Shown here piece by piece: positions 1-4,726 of a DNA stretch of 23,192 bases. Both the position numbers and the translations under genes were made by a program. Source of the stretch: a virus; the IMG/VR virus record IMGVR_UViG_3300020457_000103, positions 1 to 23,192 of that record; one strand, given 5' to 3'. Each line of letters opens with the position of its first letter. Within the stretch, counting starts at the first letter, position 1. The notes beneath the pieces are model-generated. The model was not told the DNA's origin and ran no database searches. It saw only the letters and a list, made by a program, of their open reading frames with translations.

Positions 1-5
1 TAGTT

Positions 6-326
6 TCATTTTGCAATCTTTTCTAATTCATCTACAGCGTTTGCAATTTCTTTCATACGCTCATCATACTCTGGTGCATACAATCTGTTTTCTATTTCAA
101 TTAAACATACATTGGTAAGATGCTCCATTATTGCATAGTAGTGTTGAGCTAAACCAAACTTACTGTGAGATATAAGATCATCAGCATACTTTGTTTGTAT
201 GATGTCTTGATATTCGTTTGACATAGTTCTGAATGTATTTACACGATTAATCTCGTGCATAGTTTTTTGATGAATTTCAGTTTCATAATGATGCTTTTCT
301 TCATCAGCTTTAAGATACTTAGACAT
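6..326 (-). CDS. Hypothetical protein, 106 aa
   Basis: I do not recognise this protein. It is 106 residues, charged and predicted mostly helical, with a His/Glu-rich N-terminus and a C-terminal stretch rich in Glu, Asp and Lys. There is no signal peptide or membrane segment. The ATG at 326 is supported by a strong Shine-Dalgarno sequence (AAAGGAG, 8-10 bases upstream on the minus strand), which makes it a credible gene. It is the last minus-strand gene before the window edge and lies downstream of about 500 bases of repeat- and hairpin-rich DNA that would form its leader or hold its promoter. It is transcribed away from the virion module, so it is probably an early or accessory phage gene. 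Function unknown. Confidence 0.75.
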   Translation of the reverse strand: MSKYLKADEEKHHYETEIHQKTMHEINRVNTFRTMSNEYQDIIQTKYADDLISHSKFGLAQHYYAIMEHLTNVCLIEIENRLYAPEYDERMKEIANAVDELEKIAK

Positions 327-375
327 TTGATACTCCTTTGTTTAAAGTCTAATATTAGTGTAACTTGTTTGTTCC

Positions 376-542
376 CCACTTTTTAGGTGGTAGCCTTTCA
401 GCGTTCAGTAGGTACAAGCTACAAAACCTTAGTCCATAATTTGTCTGTCCACTTTTCCGGTGGTAGCTTATATGTGGCATATGTTTACAGCTGACATATA
501 AGCGTATAGTTGTTATTAGGTACAAATTACAAAACCTTAATC
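376..542 (-). repeat. Two diverged tandem repeat units
   Basis: Unit A (376-434) and unit B (449-542) each run, on the plus strand, from a small hairpin CCAC-loop-GTGG followed by TAGC to a conserved block TAGGTACAA-NN-TACAAAACCTTA-GTC/ATC (409-434 and 517-542, exactly 108 bases apart). Unit B is about 35 bases longer than unit A. The extra length is accounted for by a perfect 10-bp stem, GCTTATATGT at 466-475 pairing with ACATATAAGC at 494-503, loop 476-493. Read on the minus strand the conserved block begins TAAGGTTTTGTA and lies upstream of the 106-aa gene. The repeats could be promoter-like, RNA-regulatory or replication elements; sequence alone does not decide. Confidence 0.65.
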
Positions 543-651
543 GCCAAGCATAGAACTCAAACCTATTTAGTCTTGACTTGATTGCTCGTGGAATCTGATT
601 ACATATAACCACGCTAAAGCAATCATAGTTGTTGGTGTGCATACAAATATT

Positions 652-827
652 CTATGTATATAGCTTTTGTATATATACACATAGACCTAGTATGCACGAG
701 GTTGCAAGGCCTTTGCAACCATAGTGCAGGACATTATGGGGAAGGAAACTGTGTGTCCTGCATTATGGGTGCAAGTGCAGGGAGTGGGTTGATGATAGTG
801 AAAAGGTTGCCACTTGTCCCACACTCC
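652..827. other. Chain of four hairpins (ncRNA or origin-like)
   Basis: Four inverted repeats follow one another. (1) CTATGTATATA at 652-662 pairs with TATATACACATAG at 672-684 with a 2-base bulge, and includes the 12-bp palindrome TGTATATATACA at 668-679. (2) GGTTGCAA at 700-707 pairs perfectly with TTGCAACC at 713-720, loop of 5. (3) TGCAGGACA at 725-733 pairs perfectly with TGTCCTGCA at 754-762, loop of 20. (4) GGAGTGGG at 781-788 pairs with CCCA/CTCC at 818-827 around a CA bulge, with an inner AGTG/CACT stem. CCTGCA (757-762) can pair instead with TGCAGG at 776-781, so stem 3 has a competitor. The cluster ends 5 bases beyond the stop of the minus-strand 55-aa gene. A structured RNA, an mRNA-processing region or a replication origin are all possible. 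Confidence 0.55.
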
Positions 828-832
828 GTTAC

Positions 833-1000
833 TTACTCGGTATTTTCAGCTAACCACCAGATTAACTGCTGTATCATTTTCATTCCATAGTATAAACCAA
901 ATCCTGAAGCAAACAATGATATACCATTGAACACAGGATTTAGATATACAATAGCAACTAGAATGAAAATGACTACTAGCTTATCAACAATTAAAGACAT
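833..1000 (-). CDS. Small two-segment membrane protein, 55 aa
   Basis: A 55-residue minus-strand gene beginning MSLIVDKLVV. Residues 7-21 form a strongly hydrophobic segment (Leu/Val/Ile/Phe) and residues 26-40 a second, Gly-containing apolar segment (from GISLFASG). A Trp-containing amphipathic tail ends ENTE. The start at 1000 has a good Shine-Dalgarno sequence (GGAG, 8 bases upstream). It begins only 15 bases after the T-tract of the terminator that closes the 164-aa gene, so expression probably depends on terminator read-through or on its own unseen promoter. The ATG and ribosome binding site are mirrored in the right arm of the inverted repeat (ATG at 2353), where the frame stops after two codons. 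Two membrane segments and small size are compatible with a holin or another small phage membrane protein, but I see no family signature. Confidence 0.6.
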   Translation of the reverse strand: MSLIVDKLVVIFILVAIVYLNPVFNGISLFASGFGLYYGMKMIQQLIWWLAENTE

Positions 1001-1014
1001 ATGATTATCTCCAT

Positions 1015-1044
1015 AAAAAAAGGGTAGCCATTTCTGACTACCCT
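1015..1044 (-). terminator. Rho-independent terminator of the 164-aa gene
   Basis: Perfect 7-bp stem AGGGTAG (1021-1027) / CTACCCT (1038-1044) with a 10-base loop. Read on the minus strand it is followed by a run of seven T (A-tract 1015-1021 on the plus strand). It starts 8 bases after the stop of the 164-aa gene. Confidence 0.85.
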
Positions 1045-1051
1045 ATAATTA

Positions 1052-1546
1052 TTATTTTTTTAGTGATTCAAGATACTCTTTCGCAGTATCTAATCTTTTT
1101 GTATTTGATTCTTCGTTCTCGTCATCAGAGGACTTAGGCTCAAACTTAAGACTTTCGTTTGTGATATTAGTAAACACAGCGGCCATCTCATCTTGTAGTG
1201 CCTTGTATCGTTCAATCCAAACTATACTGTTATCTACTTGGTCTTGCAGATAGCTGTAAGGCTCACGATTCTGTTTCCTACGCTCAATTTGTTCAATCTT
1301 TCTTTCCATTGAACCTTGATGGGAATAGATAACACTTGTCGGAAATTTACATAGTGCTCGTAGGATTCGCTTCTGCTCAATTTCTGAGGATGTAACCTTG
1401 ACACTACCTGGATTAACAGGCTTGGTCAAATCATCTTCATCATTGGTGAATGGTTCTAAAACAGATGCTATCCCCTCCACACACGACTTAAGTGATTTAA
1501 AGTTAATATCTTTTGAATGTAGTTTTTGTGTATTTGATTTAGACAT
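1052..1546 (-). CDS. Hypothetical protein, 164 aa (intact copy in inverted repeat)
   Basis: Unrecognised 164-residue protein, probably soluble and cytoplasmic. The N-terminal half is mixed. Residues about 80-110 are Glu/Arg/Lys-rich and likely helical. The C-terminus is acidic (SSDDENEES near residue 140) and then ends in a helix, EYLESLKK. The ATG at 1546 has an ideal Shine-Dalgarno sequence (AAAGGAG), a sigma70-like promoter 40-70 bases upstream and a clean terminator after the stop, so it is a self-contained transcription unit. A mutated mirror copy of the whole unit lies at about 1784-2357 on the other strand. That gives a natural comparison: the last third (FEPKS... to EYLESLKK) is the best-preserved coding part. 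Function unknown. Confidence 0.8.
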   Translation of the reverse strand: MSKSNTQKLHSKDINFKSLKSCVEGIASVLEPFTNDEDDLTKPVNPGSVKVTSSEIEQKRILRALCKFPTSVIYSHQGSMERKIEQIERRKQNREPYSYLQDQVDNSIVWIERYKALQDEMAAVFTNITNESLKFEPKSSDDENEESNTKRLDTAKEYLESLKK

Positions 1547-1584
1547 ATTTACTCCTTTTTTTAGTTAATATCAAAATCGCCACC

Positions 1585-1613
1585 CTTATAGGATATGTCT
1601 ACACCTACAACAA
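1585..1613 (-). promoter_or_regulatory. Sigma70-like promoter for the 164-aa gene
   Basis: On the minus strand, TTGTTG (1613-1608) is followed after 17 bases by TATAAG (1590-1585). This puts the transcription start near 1578, about 30 bases before the ATG at 1546, with the Shine-Dalgarno sequence in between. The same block is preserved in the right arm of the inverted repeat. Confidence 0.6.
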
Positions 1614-1682
1614 CAATACACCATCCCAAGGCACGACGATGGCCTGTCTAAAAAAATATTTGCAACAAACCAAGGAGTAGGG

Positions 1683-1732
1683 GGATTTCCCTCAGAAATC
1701 CATATCTTACTGCATCCCCAGATGCAGGAAGA
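1683..1732. other. Hairpins at the centre of the inverted repeat
   Basis: The symmetry centre is a perfect stem CTGCATC (1710-1716) / GATGCAG (1721-1727) with loop CCCA, extended by TCTT (1705-1708) / AAGA (1729-1732) across one mismatch. Immediately left is a second hairpin, GGATTTC (1683-1689) / GAAATCC (1695-1701), loop CCTCA. The second one has no equivalent in the right arm. Confidence 0.6.
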
Positions 1733-1783
1733 TTGACCTACGACTATGGGATTGTTAGTCAAATATTTATTTAGATGTATTCG

Positions 1784-1813
1784 TTGTTGTAGGTGTAGCA
1801 CATATCCTATGGT
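1784..1813 (+). promoter_or_regulatory. Mirror copy of the promoter, probably weakened
   Basis: TTGTTG (1784-1789), 18-base spacer, TATGGT (1808-1813). This is the right-arm equivalent of the promoter at 1585-1613. The -35 box is unchanged, but the -10 box has drifted from TATAAG to TATGGT and the spacer is one base longer. It would read into the pseudogene and on toward terS. Confidence 0.4.
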
Positions 1814-1856
1814 GGCATAATGATTTTGATATTAACTAATAAAAAGGAACAGTAAA

Positions 1857-2302
1857 TTGTCTAAATCAGATGCCAAAAACTCATTCACAAAGATATTAAC
1901 TTTAATGAACGCCCCCCAACACCCACACCCTATATATGGGGATAGCATCTGATTTAGAACCATTCAACTGATGTTCCTTGATGATTTGCCGTTAATCCAA
2001 GTAGTGGAATGTTACAGCCGAAGGAGCAGAAGCGTTTCCAAGAGCACAAATTTCCGTCAGTTTATCTATTCCCAGAATGTTCAATGGAAAGAGATTGTCA
2101 TACAAATTGAGGAAACGAATCTGAGCCGTCAGCTATCTGCGACCATTATAGTAGTAACAGTATGGTTTGGCGATACAAGGACACAAGTGAATGGCAATGT
2201 GTTTACATCACAAACAAAGTCGCACCATTTGAGCCTAAGTCCGATGAAGAGAACATCAAATCAAAAAGTACTGCGAAATATCTTGATGAACTAAAACAAT
2301 TA
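1857..2302 (+). pseudogene. Degraded inverted copy of the 164-aa gene
   Basis: Nucleotide alignment to the reverse complement of 1052-1546 shows the same gene with the start ATG changed to TTG (AAATATGTCT against AAATTGTCT). A ribosome-binding region AAAAAGGAAC remains. Several indels split the frame, and an in-frame TGA appears near 1949. Only fragments of the reading frame survive, for example the C-terminal piece FEPKSDEEN...KYLDELK (about 2229-2298), matching FEPKSSDDEN...EYLESLK of the intact protein. The original stop has become TTA and the terminator stem after it is broken (GGGTAG kept at 2314-2319, partner lost). Small frames at 1971-2294 and 2162-2386 are remnants, not genes. Confidence 0.75.
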
Positions 2303-2382
2303 ATTATACCACAGGGTAGTCGGACTTGGCTTTTTTTTATGGGAGTAATCATATGTCATAACACAATGCCTTTCGGAGTATG

Positions 2383-2411
2383 TTGACTTTTTCAACGACA
2401 CTTGATATATG
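2383..2411 (+). promoter_or_regulatory. Candidate sigma70 promoter for terS
   Basis: TTGACT (2383-2388), 17-base spacer, TATATG (2406-2411). The -35 box matches the consensus at five of six positions and spacing is optimal. The predicted transcription start, about 7 bases after the -10 box, falls on the ATG at 2418, so the message could be leaderless. An 11-bp perfect inverted repeat (CTTTCGGAGTA at 2370-2380 and TACTCCGAAAG at 2450-2460) brackets the promoter and gene start. Confidence 0.5.
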
Positions 2412-2798
2412 AAGAGTATGTCCGTTGCTAAACAAAAAGCAAATACGATTACTCCGAAAGCCCGAAAACTTGTTGATACGCTCGTAGCCTCTGGTTGTAC
2501 TATAACCGAAGCATCCAAAGTCGCAGGATACAAAGGAAATTCATCAAGAGTAAGTGCCTCCCGTATGCTACGAAAACCAGAGGTACAGCAGTATATGTTT
2601 GAGCAGATTCAGAAGAACCTTGGTATGTCCGCCGTCAAAGCACAACATAGACTACTTGACCTATGCAGTTCAGCCAAGTCGGAGTATGTACAGTTGGAAG
2701 CATCTAAGGACATATTAGACAGGGCAGGATTCAAAGCACCAGATAAACATCAGCACTTGGTCAAAGGAGATTTCAGTATTAACATAGACTTGAAGTAA
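2409..2798 (+). CDS. terS: Terminase small subunit
   Basis: DNA-recognition subunit of the packaging motor, which selects phage DNA and hands it to the large subunit. The 126-129-residue length fits small terminases of this type. Residues 31-63 (TITEASKVAGYKG... to PEVQQYM) form the typical N-terminal helix-turn-helix with the following 'kpeVq.ym' helix. The rest is helical and would form the oligomerisation core; the short C-terminal tail (FSINIDLK) could contact TerL. There are two possible starts, ATG 2409 and ATG 2418. Neither has a normal Shine-Dalgarno sequence, and the first overlaps the predicted -10 box, so 2418 (MSVAKQKA) may be the true, possibly leaderless, start. It is the first gene of the plus-strand virion module. 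The assignment rests on motif and position. Confidence 0.8.
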   Translation: MKSMSVAKQKANTITPKARKLVDTLVASGCTITEASKVAGYKGNSSRVSASRMLRKPEVQQYMFEQIQKNLGMSAVKAQHRLLDLCSSAKSEYVQLEASKDILDRAGFKAPDKHQHLVKGDFSINIDLK

Positions 2799-2819
2799 CC
2801 CTGCCCTTGTCGTCAAAAG

Positions 2820-2919
2820 GTTTTCTGTATCTGCGCACATATGATTACTCAGCCAGATGGTGTTTTCTTGTCCCCCCTATTTCACCATAGGGGGGTTCAG
2901 AAAACAGATAGCTCGGCTG
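2820..2919 (+). other. Three-tier stem-loop after terS
   Basis: Nested stems share one axis: CAGCC (2850-2854) / GGCTG (2915-2919); GTTTTC (2862-2867) / GAAAAC (2900-2905); and a perfect 9-bp inner stem, CCCCCCTAT (2872-2880) / ATAGGGGGG (2887-2895), with a 6-base loop. An upstream GTTTTCTG (2820-2827) can pair over 8 bp with CAGAAAAC (2898-2905) and so competes for the middle tier. There is no U-tract right after the stem; a run of 10 T starts about 50 bases later (near 2966). The structure sits in the 244-base gap between terS and the next gene. It could be an RNA-processing hairpin, an attenuator, or part of a packaging site. Confidence 0.6.
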
Positions 2920-3042
2920 TATATATGTCCTACTCACTCATTAGAGTCTTTCAAGGTTCGTTGCATTTTTTTTTTATTTCTGTTAAGGTTCGGTTATGAC
3001 TACATACATAATAATTAACATTTTGATCTGGGTGATATTCTA

Positions 3043-3357
3043 ATGCCTTCACCCGCTTGGACACGGAAAGCAGGTAAGAATCCTAAAGGAGGATTAAATG
3101 CAAAAGGTCGTGCATCTTACAAGAAACAAACGGGTGGTACATTAAAAGCACCTGTTAAGTCAGGAGATAATCCAAGACGAGCATCTTTCTTAGCTAGAAT
3201 GGGAAATATGCCCGGCCCCGAAAGAGATAGCAAAGGTAGACCAACTCGTTTACTTTTATCACTTAGGGCGTGGGGTGCATCTAGTAAAGCTGATGCAAGG
3301 CGTAAAGCAAAAGCAATGTCAATCAGATTAAAAAATAAAAAAAAGAAAGGTAAATAA
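3043..3357 (+). CDS. Very basic small protein, DUF6321-like, 104 aa
   Basis: A 104-residue protein with about 30 Lys/Arg and only 4 acidic residues, ending in a Lys cluster (KNKKKKGK). The pattern AWTRKAGKNPKGGLNAKGRAS (residues 5-25, near the N-terminus), then RRASFLARM, GPERD and RPTRLLLSLRAWGASSKADA, is what I remember for the DUF6321 family found in phages and large eukaryotic viruses; the family name is from memory. Function is unknown for the family. The many Lys/Arg residues suggest nucleic-acid binding. The ATG at 3043 has only a weak ribosome binding site (GGGTGA). It is the first of a run of overlapping small basic genes that lies between terS and terL. Confidence 0.75.
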   Translation: MPSPAWTRKAGKNPKGGLNAKGRASYKKQTGGTLKAPVKSGDNPRRASFLARMGNMPGPERDSKGRPTRLLLSLRAWGASSKADARRKAKAMSIRLKNKKKKGK

Positions 3358-3358
3358 A

Positions 3359-3424
3359 ATGCCCGGATATAAAATGCCAAAACCACCAATGAAAAAGAAA
3401 AAACCTAAGAAGAAGGGGTACTAA
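3359..3424 (+). CDS. Lysine-rich microprotein, 21 aa
   Basis: A 21-codon frame, MPGYKMPKPPM followed by a Lys-rich tail ending KKKGY, fills the gap between the 104-aa and 62-aa genes exactly. It starts 1 base after the preceding stop, and its own stop overlaps the next ATG (TAATG at 3422-3426). Eleven of 21 residues are Lys and four are Pro. The upstream AAAGAAAGG could serve as a ribosome binding site. Perfect fit in a chain of coupled genes and composition like its neighbours support it; its small size leaves doubt. Confidence 0.5.
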   Translation: MPGYKMPKPPMKKKKPKKKGY

Positions 3425-3612
3425 TGAAAGGCGTAAAACATTATACTAAAGCAGGTAAAGTTCACAAAGGTGGCTCTCATAAAATGCCTAATGGTGATCT
3501 TCACTCTGGTAAAACACATAACGCTTCTAGTAAGAAGCTATTTCATTTTAAAGATTTATCTAAAAGCGTACAAAGAAAGGTGCTTTCTTTAGCTAAAAAA
3601 AATAAAAGCTAA
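3424..3612 (+). CDS. Small basic protein, 62 aa
   Basis: A 62-residue Lys/His/Ser-rich protein. The N-terminal half has repeated Gly/His/Lys motifs (HYTKAGKVHKGGSHKMPNG) and the C-terminal half a short helix (FHFKDLSKSVQRKVL) with a Lys-rich end. It has no Cys, so it is not a zinc finger. I recall similar short proteins beside terminase genes of environmental phages, but know of no function. The ATG overlaps the stop of the 21-aa frame, and its stop overlaps the next ATG by one base (TAATG), so it is translated by coupling within the basic-protein cluster. Likely nucleic-acid or virion associated; unproven. Confidence 0.7.
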   Translation: MKGVKHYTKAGKVHKGGSHKMPNGDLHSGKTHNASSKKLFHFKDLSKSVQRKVLSLAKKNKS

Positions 3613-3935
3613 TGATACCTGCAATGTTTAATCGTTCTGCTATGGCACTTAAATATGCCATAGACAGAAAACCTAAAGATCAATCTCAAATGAATAAATT
3701 GCAACGAGAGTACCACACTATGTTTGGGTTTCCTAAACCAATACTATTGTATAGTCCTAAATATGGTTTTAATAAAGATGGTAGTGGGCCGATATCAGAT
3801 CAACAATATAAACAAATGCAAAAAGTAAAAGCACGACCTCCTGTTGCCAAAAAAAGATTAGGTATAAATAGACCAAGATCCCGAACAAGTTTAATGGGAG
3901 TAAACAATTTTTTACCAAGAAGAATATTGCGATAG
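3612..3935 (+). CDS. Basic hypothetical protein, 107 aa
   Basis: Unrecognised protein of 107 residues, rich in Lys, Arg, Gln and Pro. There is an aromatic/proline central part (FGFPKPILLYSPKYGF, residues about 38-53) and a strongly basic, Arg-rich C-terminal tail (KKRLGINRPRSRTS to PRRILR). There is no membrane segment or signal peptide. The start is coupled to the previous stop (TAATG). A perfect TTGACA box directly follows the stop codon, so the next gene may begin a separate transcript. Composition and position place it with the other basic proteins between terS and terL. Confidence 0.65.
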   Translation: MIPAMFNRSAMALKYAIDRKPKDQSQMNKLQREYHTMFGFPKPILLYSPKYGFNKDGSGPISDQQYKQMQKVKARPPVAKKRLGINRPRSRTSLMGVNNFLPRRILR

Positions 3936-3963
3936 TTGACAAACTACAAAAAAAAGAAATAAT
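3936..3963 (+). promoter_or_regulatory. Candidate sigma70 promoter inside the basic-protein cluster
   Basis: A perfect -35 box TTGACA (3936-3941), 16-base A-rich spacer, and AATAAT (3958-3963, five of six matches to TATAAT). It lies in the 34-base gap before the 190-aa gene, one of the few real gaps in the cluster. The predicted start of transcription falls near 3970, which is the A of the ATG; there is no Shine-Dalgarno sequence, so a leaderless message is plausible. Confidence 0.55.
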
Positions 3964-3969
3964 AACATT

Positions 3970-4542
3970 ATGAAAGAATTTAGAAATATGACATATAGTC
4001 AAGCACTTCGTAAATACCCTACGAACTATAAACTTAGAGCAATGGGTAGGAGGTCTTATGATAAAGAGTTTGGACAGACACAGCAAAAAGGTAATAAAAC
4101 TGTTACTAGACTTAAAAATAATAAACTTCAAATGGCACCAAAAGGTAGAGTATTTCTTATTGCTAATAATCCTAAAGGTGGTACAGCAGATGATTTTAGA
4201 TCAAAAGAAGGTCGTAGAATAGAAAAAGATAATAAACGATCTACATCAGATAAAGAAAGACGAATAGAAAAAGATAATAAACCATCAATAAAAAAGAAGG
4301 CAGACAAACCTGAAGTTAAAGCAAAACCAAACTTACCAAAAAAAGAGTTTGATAAACTTTCTTTTAATGAAAAAATAGATGCTTTAAATAGAAGTAAATC
4401 AGAAAAAGATAATGAACGAGCAAAAAAAATGCGAGAGCAAATGAAAGAAATTAAAGCACGACTCAAAGCTCGTAGAGATTTAAAAAACAAAAAGAAAGCA
4501 ACGGTATCTGGTGCCAAAGGTAGAAAAGAAAGAAGAAACTAA
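3970..4542 (+). CDS. Lysine-rich coiled-coil protein, 190 aa
   Basis: A 190-residue protein with an ordered-looking N-terminus (residues 1-35, MTYSQALRKYPTNYKLRAMG), then a long low-complexity part rich in Lys, Arg, Asp and Glu. A short internal repeat is visible: RRIEKDNKRS (residues about 82-91) and RRIEKDNKPS (about 97-106), with a further SEKDNERAKK near 144. Residues about 125-180 have heptad-like charged helices typical of coiled coils, and the end is very basic (KGRKERRN). No enzyme motif. It may bind DNA or act as a virion-packaged filler protein; function unknown. There is no Shine-Dalgarno sequence; a promoter abuts the start. Its end overlaps the next gene by 32 bases. Confidence 0.7.
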   Translation: MKEFRNMTYSQALRKYPTNYKLRAMGRRSYDKEFGQTQQKGNKTVTRLKNNKLQMAPKGRVFLIANNPKGGTADDFRSKEGRRIEKDNKRSTSDKERRIEKDNKPSIKKKADKPEVKAKPNLPKKEFDKLSFNEKIDALNRSKSEKDNERAKKMREQMKEIKARLKARRDLKNKKKATVSGAKGRKERRN

Positions 4543-4726
4543 AGCACAAAGAAGAAGTGCAAAATTAGCAGAAGCAATGGTTCGCACAGAAAAAGCAGAC
4601 CTTGAATTGCACAGAATGAAACAAATCAAAGACTACGCTGAATACAAAATGATGAAAGGTCATTCAAAAGAAACGGCCTACCAAATGGCAAAGGCACACA
4701 TTTTGAACAGTAATGACAAAGCGTAA
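4511..4726 (+). CDS. Small helical basic protein, 71 aa
   Basis: Up to 71 residues, highly charged and predicted to be almost all helix (AQRRSAKLAEAMVRTEKADLE..., then a Tyr/Met/Lys-rich part). The longest start is a GTG at 4511, overlapping the previous gene by 32 bases. An ATG at 4577 (MVRTEKAD) is an alternative that would not overlap, giving 49 residues; neither has a clear Shine-Dalgarno sequence. No recognised domain. The stop overlaps the next gene by 14 bases. Part of the terS-terL basic cluster, though less basic than its neighbours. Confidence 0.6.
   Translation: MPKVEKKEETKAQRRSAKLAEAMVRTEKADLELHRMKQIKDYAEYKMMKGHSKETAYQMAKAHILNSNDKA

Larger units (their letters stand above)
327..832. 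other. Structured gene-poor region
   Basis: About 500 bases with no convincing gene. It contains two diverged tandem repeats (376-542) and a run of inverted repeats (652-827), listed separately. A 95-codon minus-strand frame (355-642) and a 78-codon plus-strand frame (654-890) are open here, but neither has a Shine-Dalgarno sequence. The plus frame also runs antisense into the better-supported 55-aa gene at 833-1000. The region separates the 55-aa and 106-aa minus-strand genes, so any transcript reading both would carry these structures between them. Confidence 0.6.
996..2357. repeat. Large diverged inverted repeat (arms ~720 and ~640 bp)
   Basis: The left arm (996-1716) and right arm (1721-2357) are reverse complements over most of their length, with many substitutions and indels. 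Exact paired blocks in order from the centre: 1599-1613 with 1784-1798 (15 bases), 1588-1598 with 1800-1810 (11), 1561-1578 with 1822-1839 (18), 1462-1475 with 1938-1951 (14), 1447-1460 with 1953-1966 (14), 1130-1144 with 2228-2242 (15), and the outer end around 996-1005 with 2348-2357. The colinear order rules out chance. The left arm carries the complete 164-aa gene unit and the start of the 55-aa gene; the right arm carries a decayed copy ending at codon 2 of the 55-aa gene. Confidence 0.85.

Noticed and set aside
355-642. Minus-strand frame of 95 codons with two similar internal segments (LRFCNLYL and GLRFCSLYL)
   Set aside because: The protein similarity is explained by the 108-base spacing of the DNA repeat, which is a multiple of three. 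No Shine-Dalgarno sequence and odd composition (many Arg, Cys, Tyr); treated as noncoding repeat.
696-722. GGTTGCAA...TTGCAACC considered as the arm of a tRNA
   Set aside because: No acceptor, D or anticodon arms can be built around it in either strand.
654-890. Plus-strand frame of 78 codons
   Set aside because: Lies over the hairpin chain and antisense to the better-supported 55-aa gene; no ribosome binding site.
1586-1801. Minus-strand frame across the centre of the inverted repeat
   Set aside because: Covers the promoter and both central hairpins; low-quality composition and no ribosome binding site.
1971-2386. Two overlapping plus-strand frames (1971-2294 and 2162-2386)
   Set aside because: They are fragments of the decayed copy of the 164-aa gene in different frames, shown by alignment to the reverse complement of 1052-1546.
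2939-2976. Run of ten T near 2966 considered as the tail of a terminator for the stem at 2850-2919
   Set aside because: The T-run is about 50 bases after the stem, too far for intrinsic termination, and the sequence just before it forms only a 3-bp stem.
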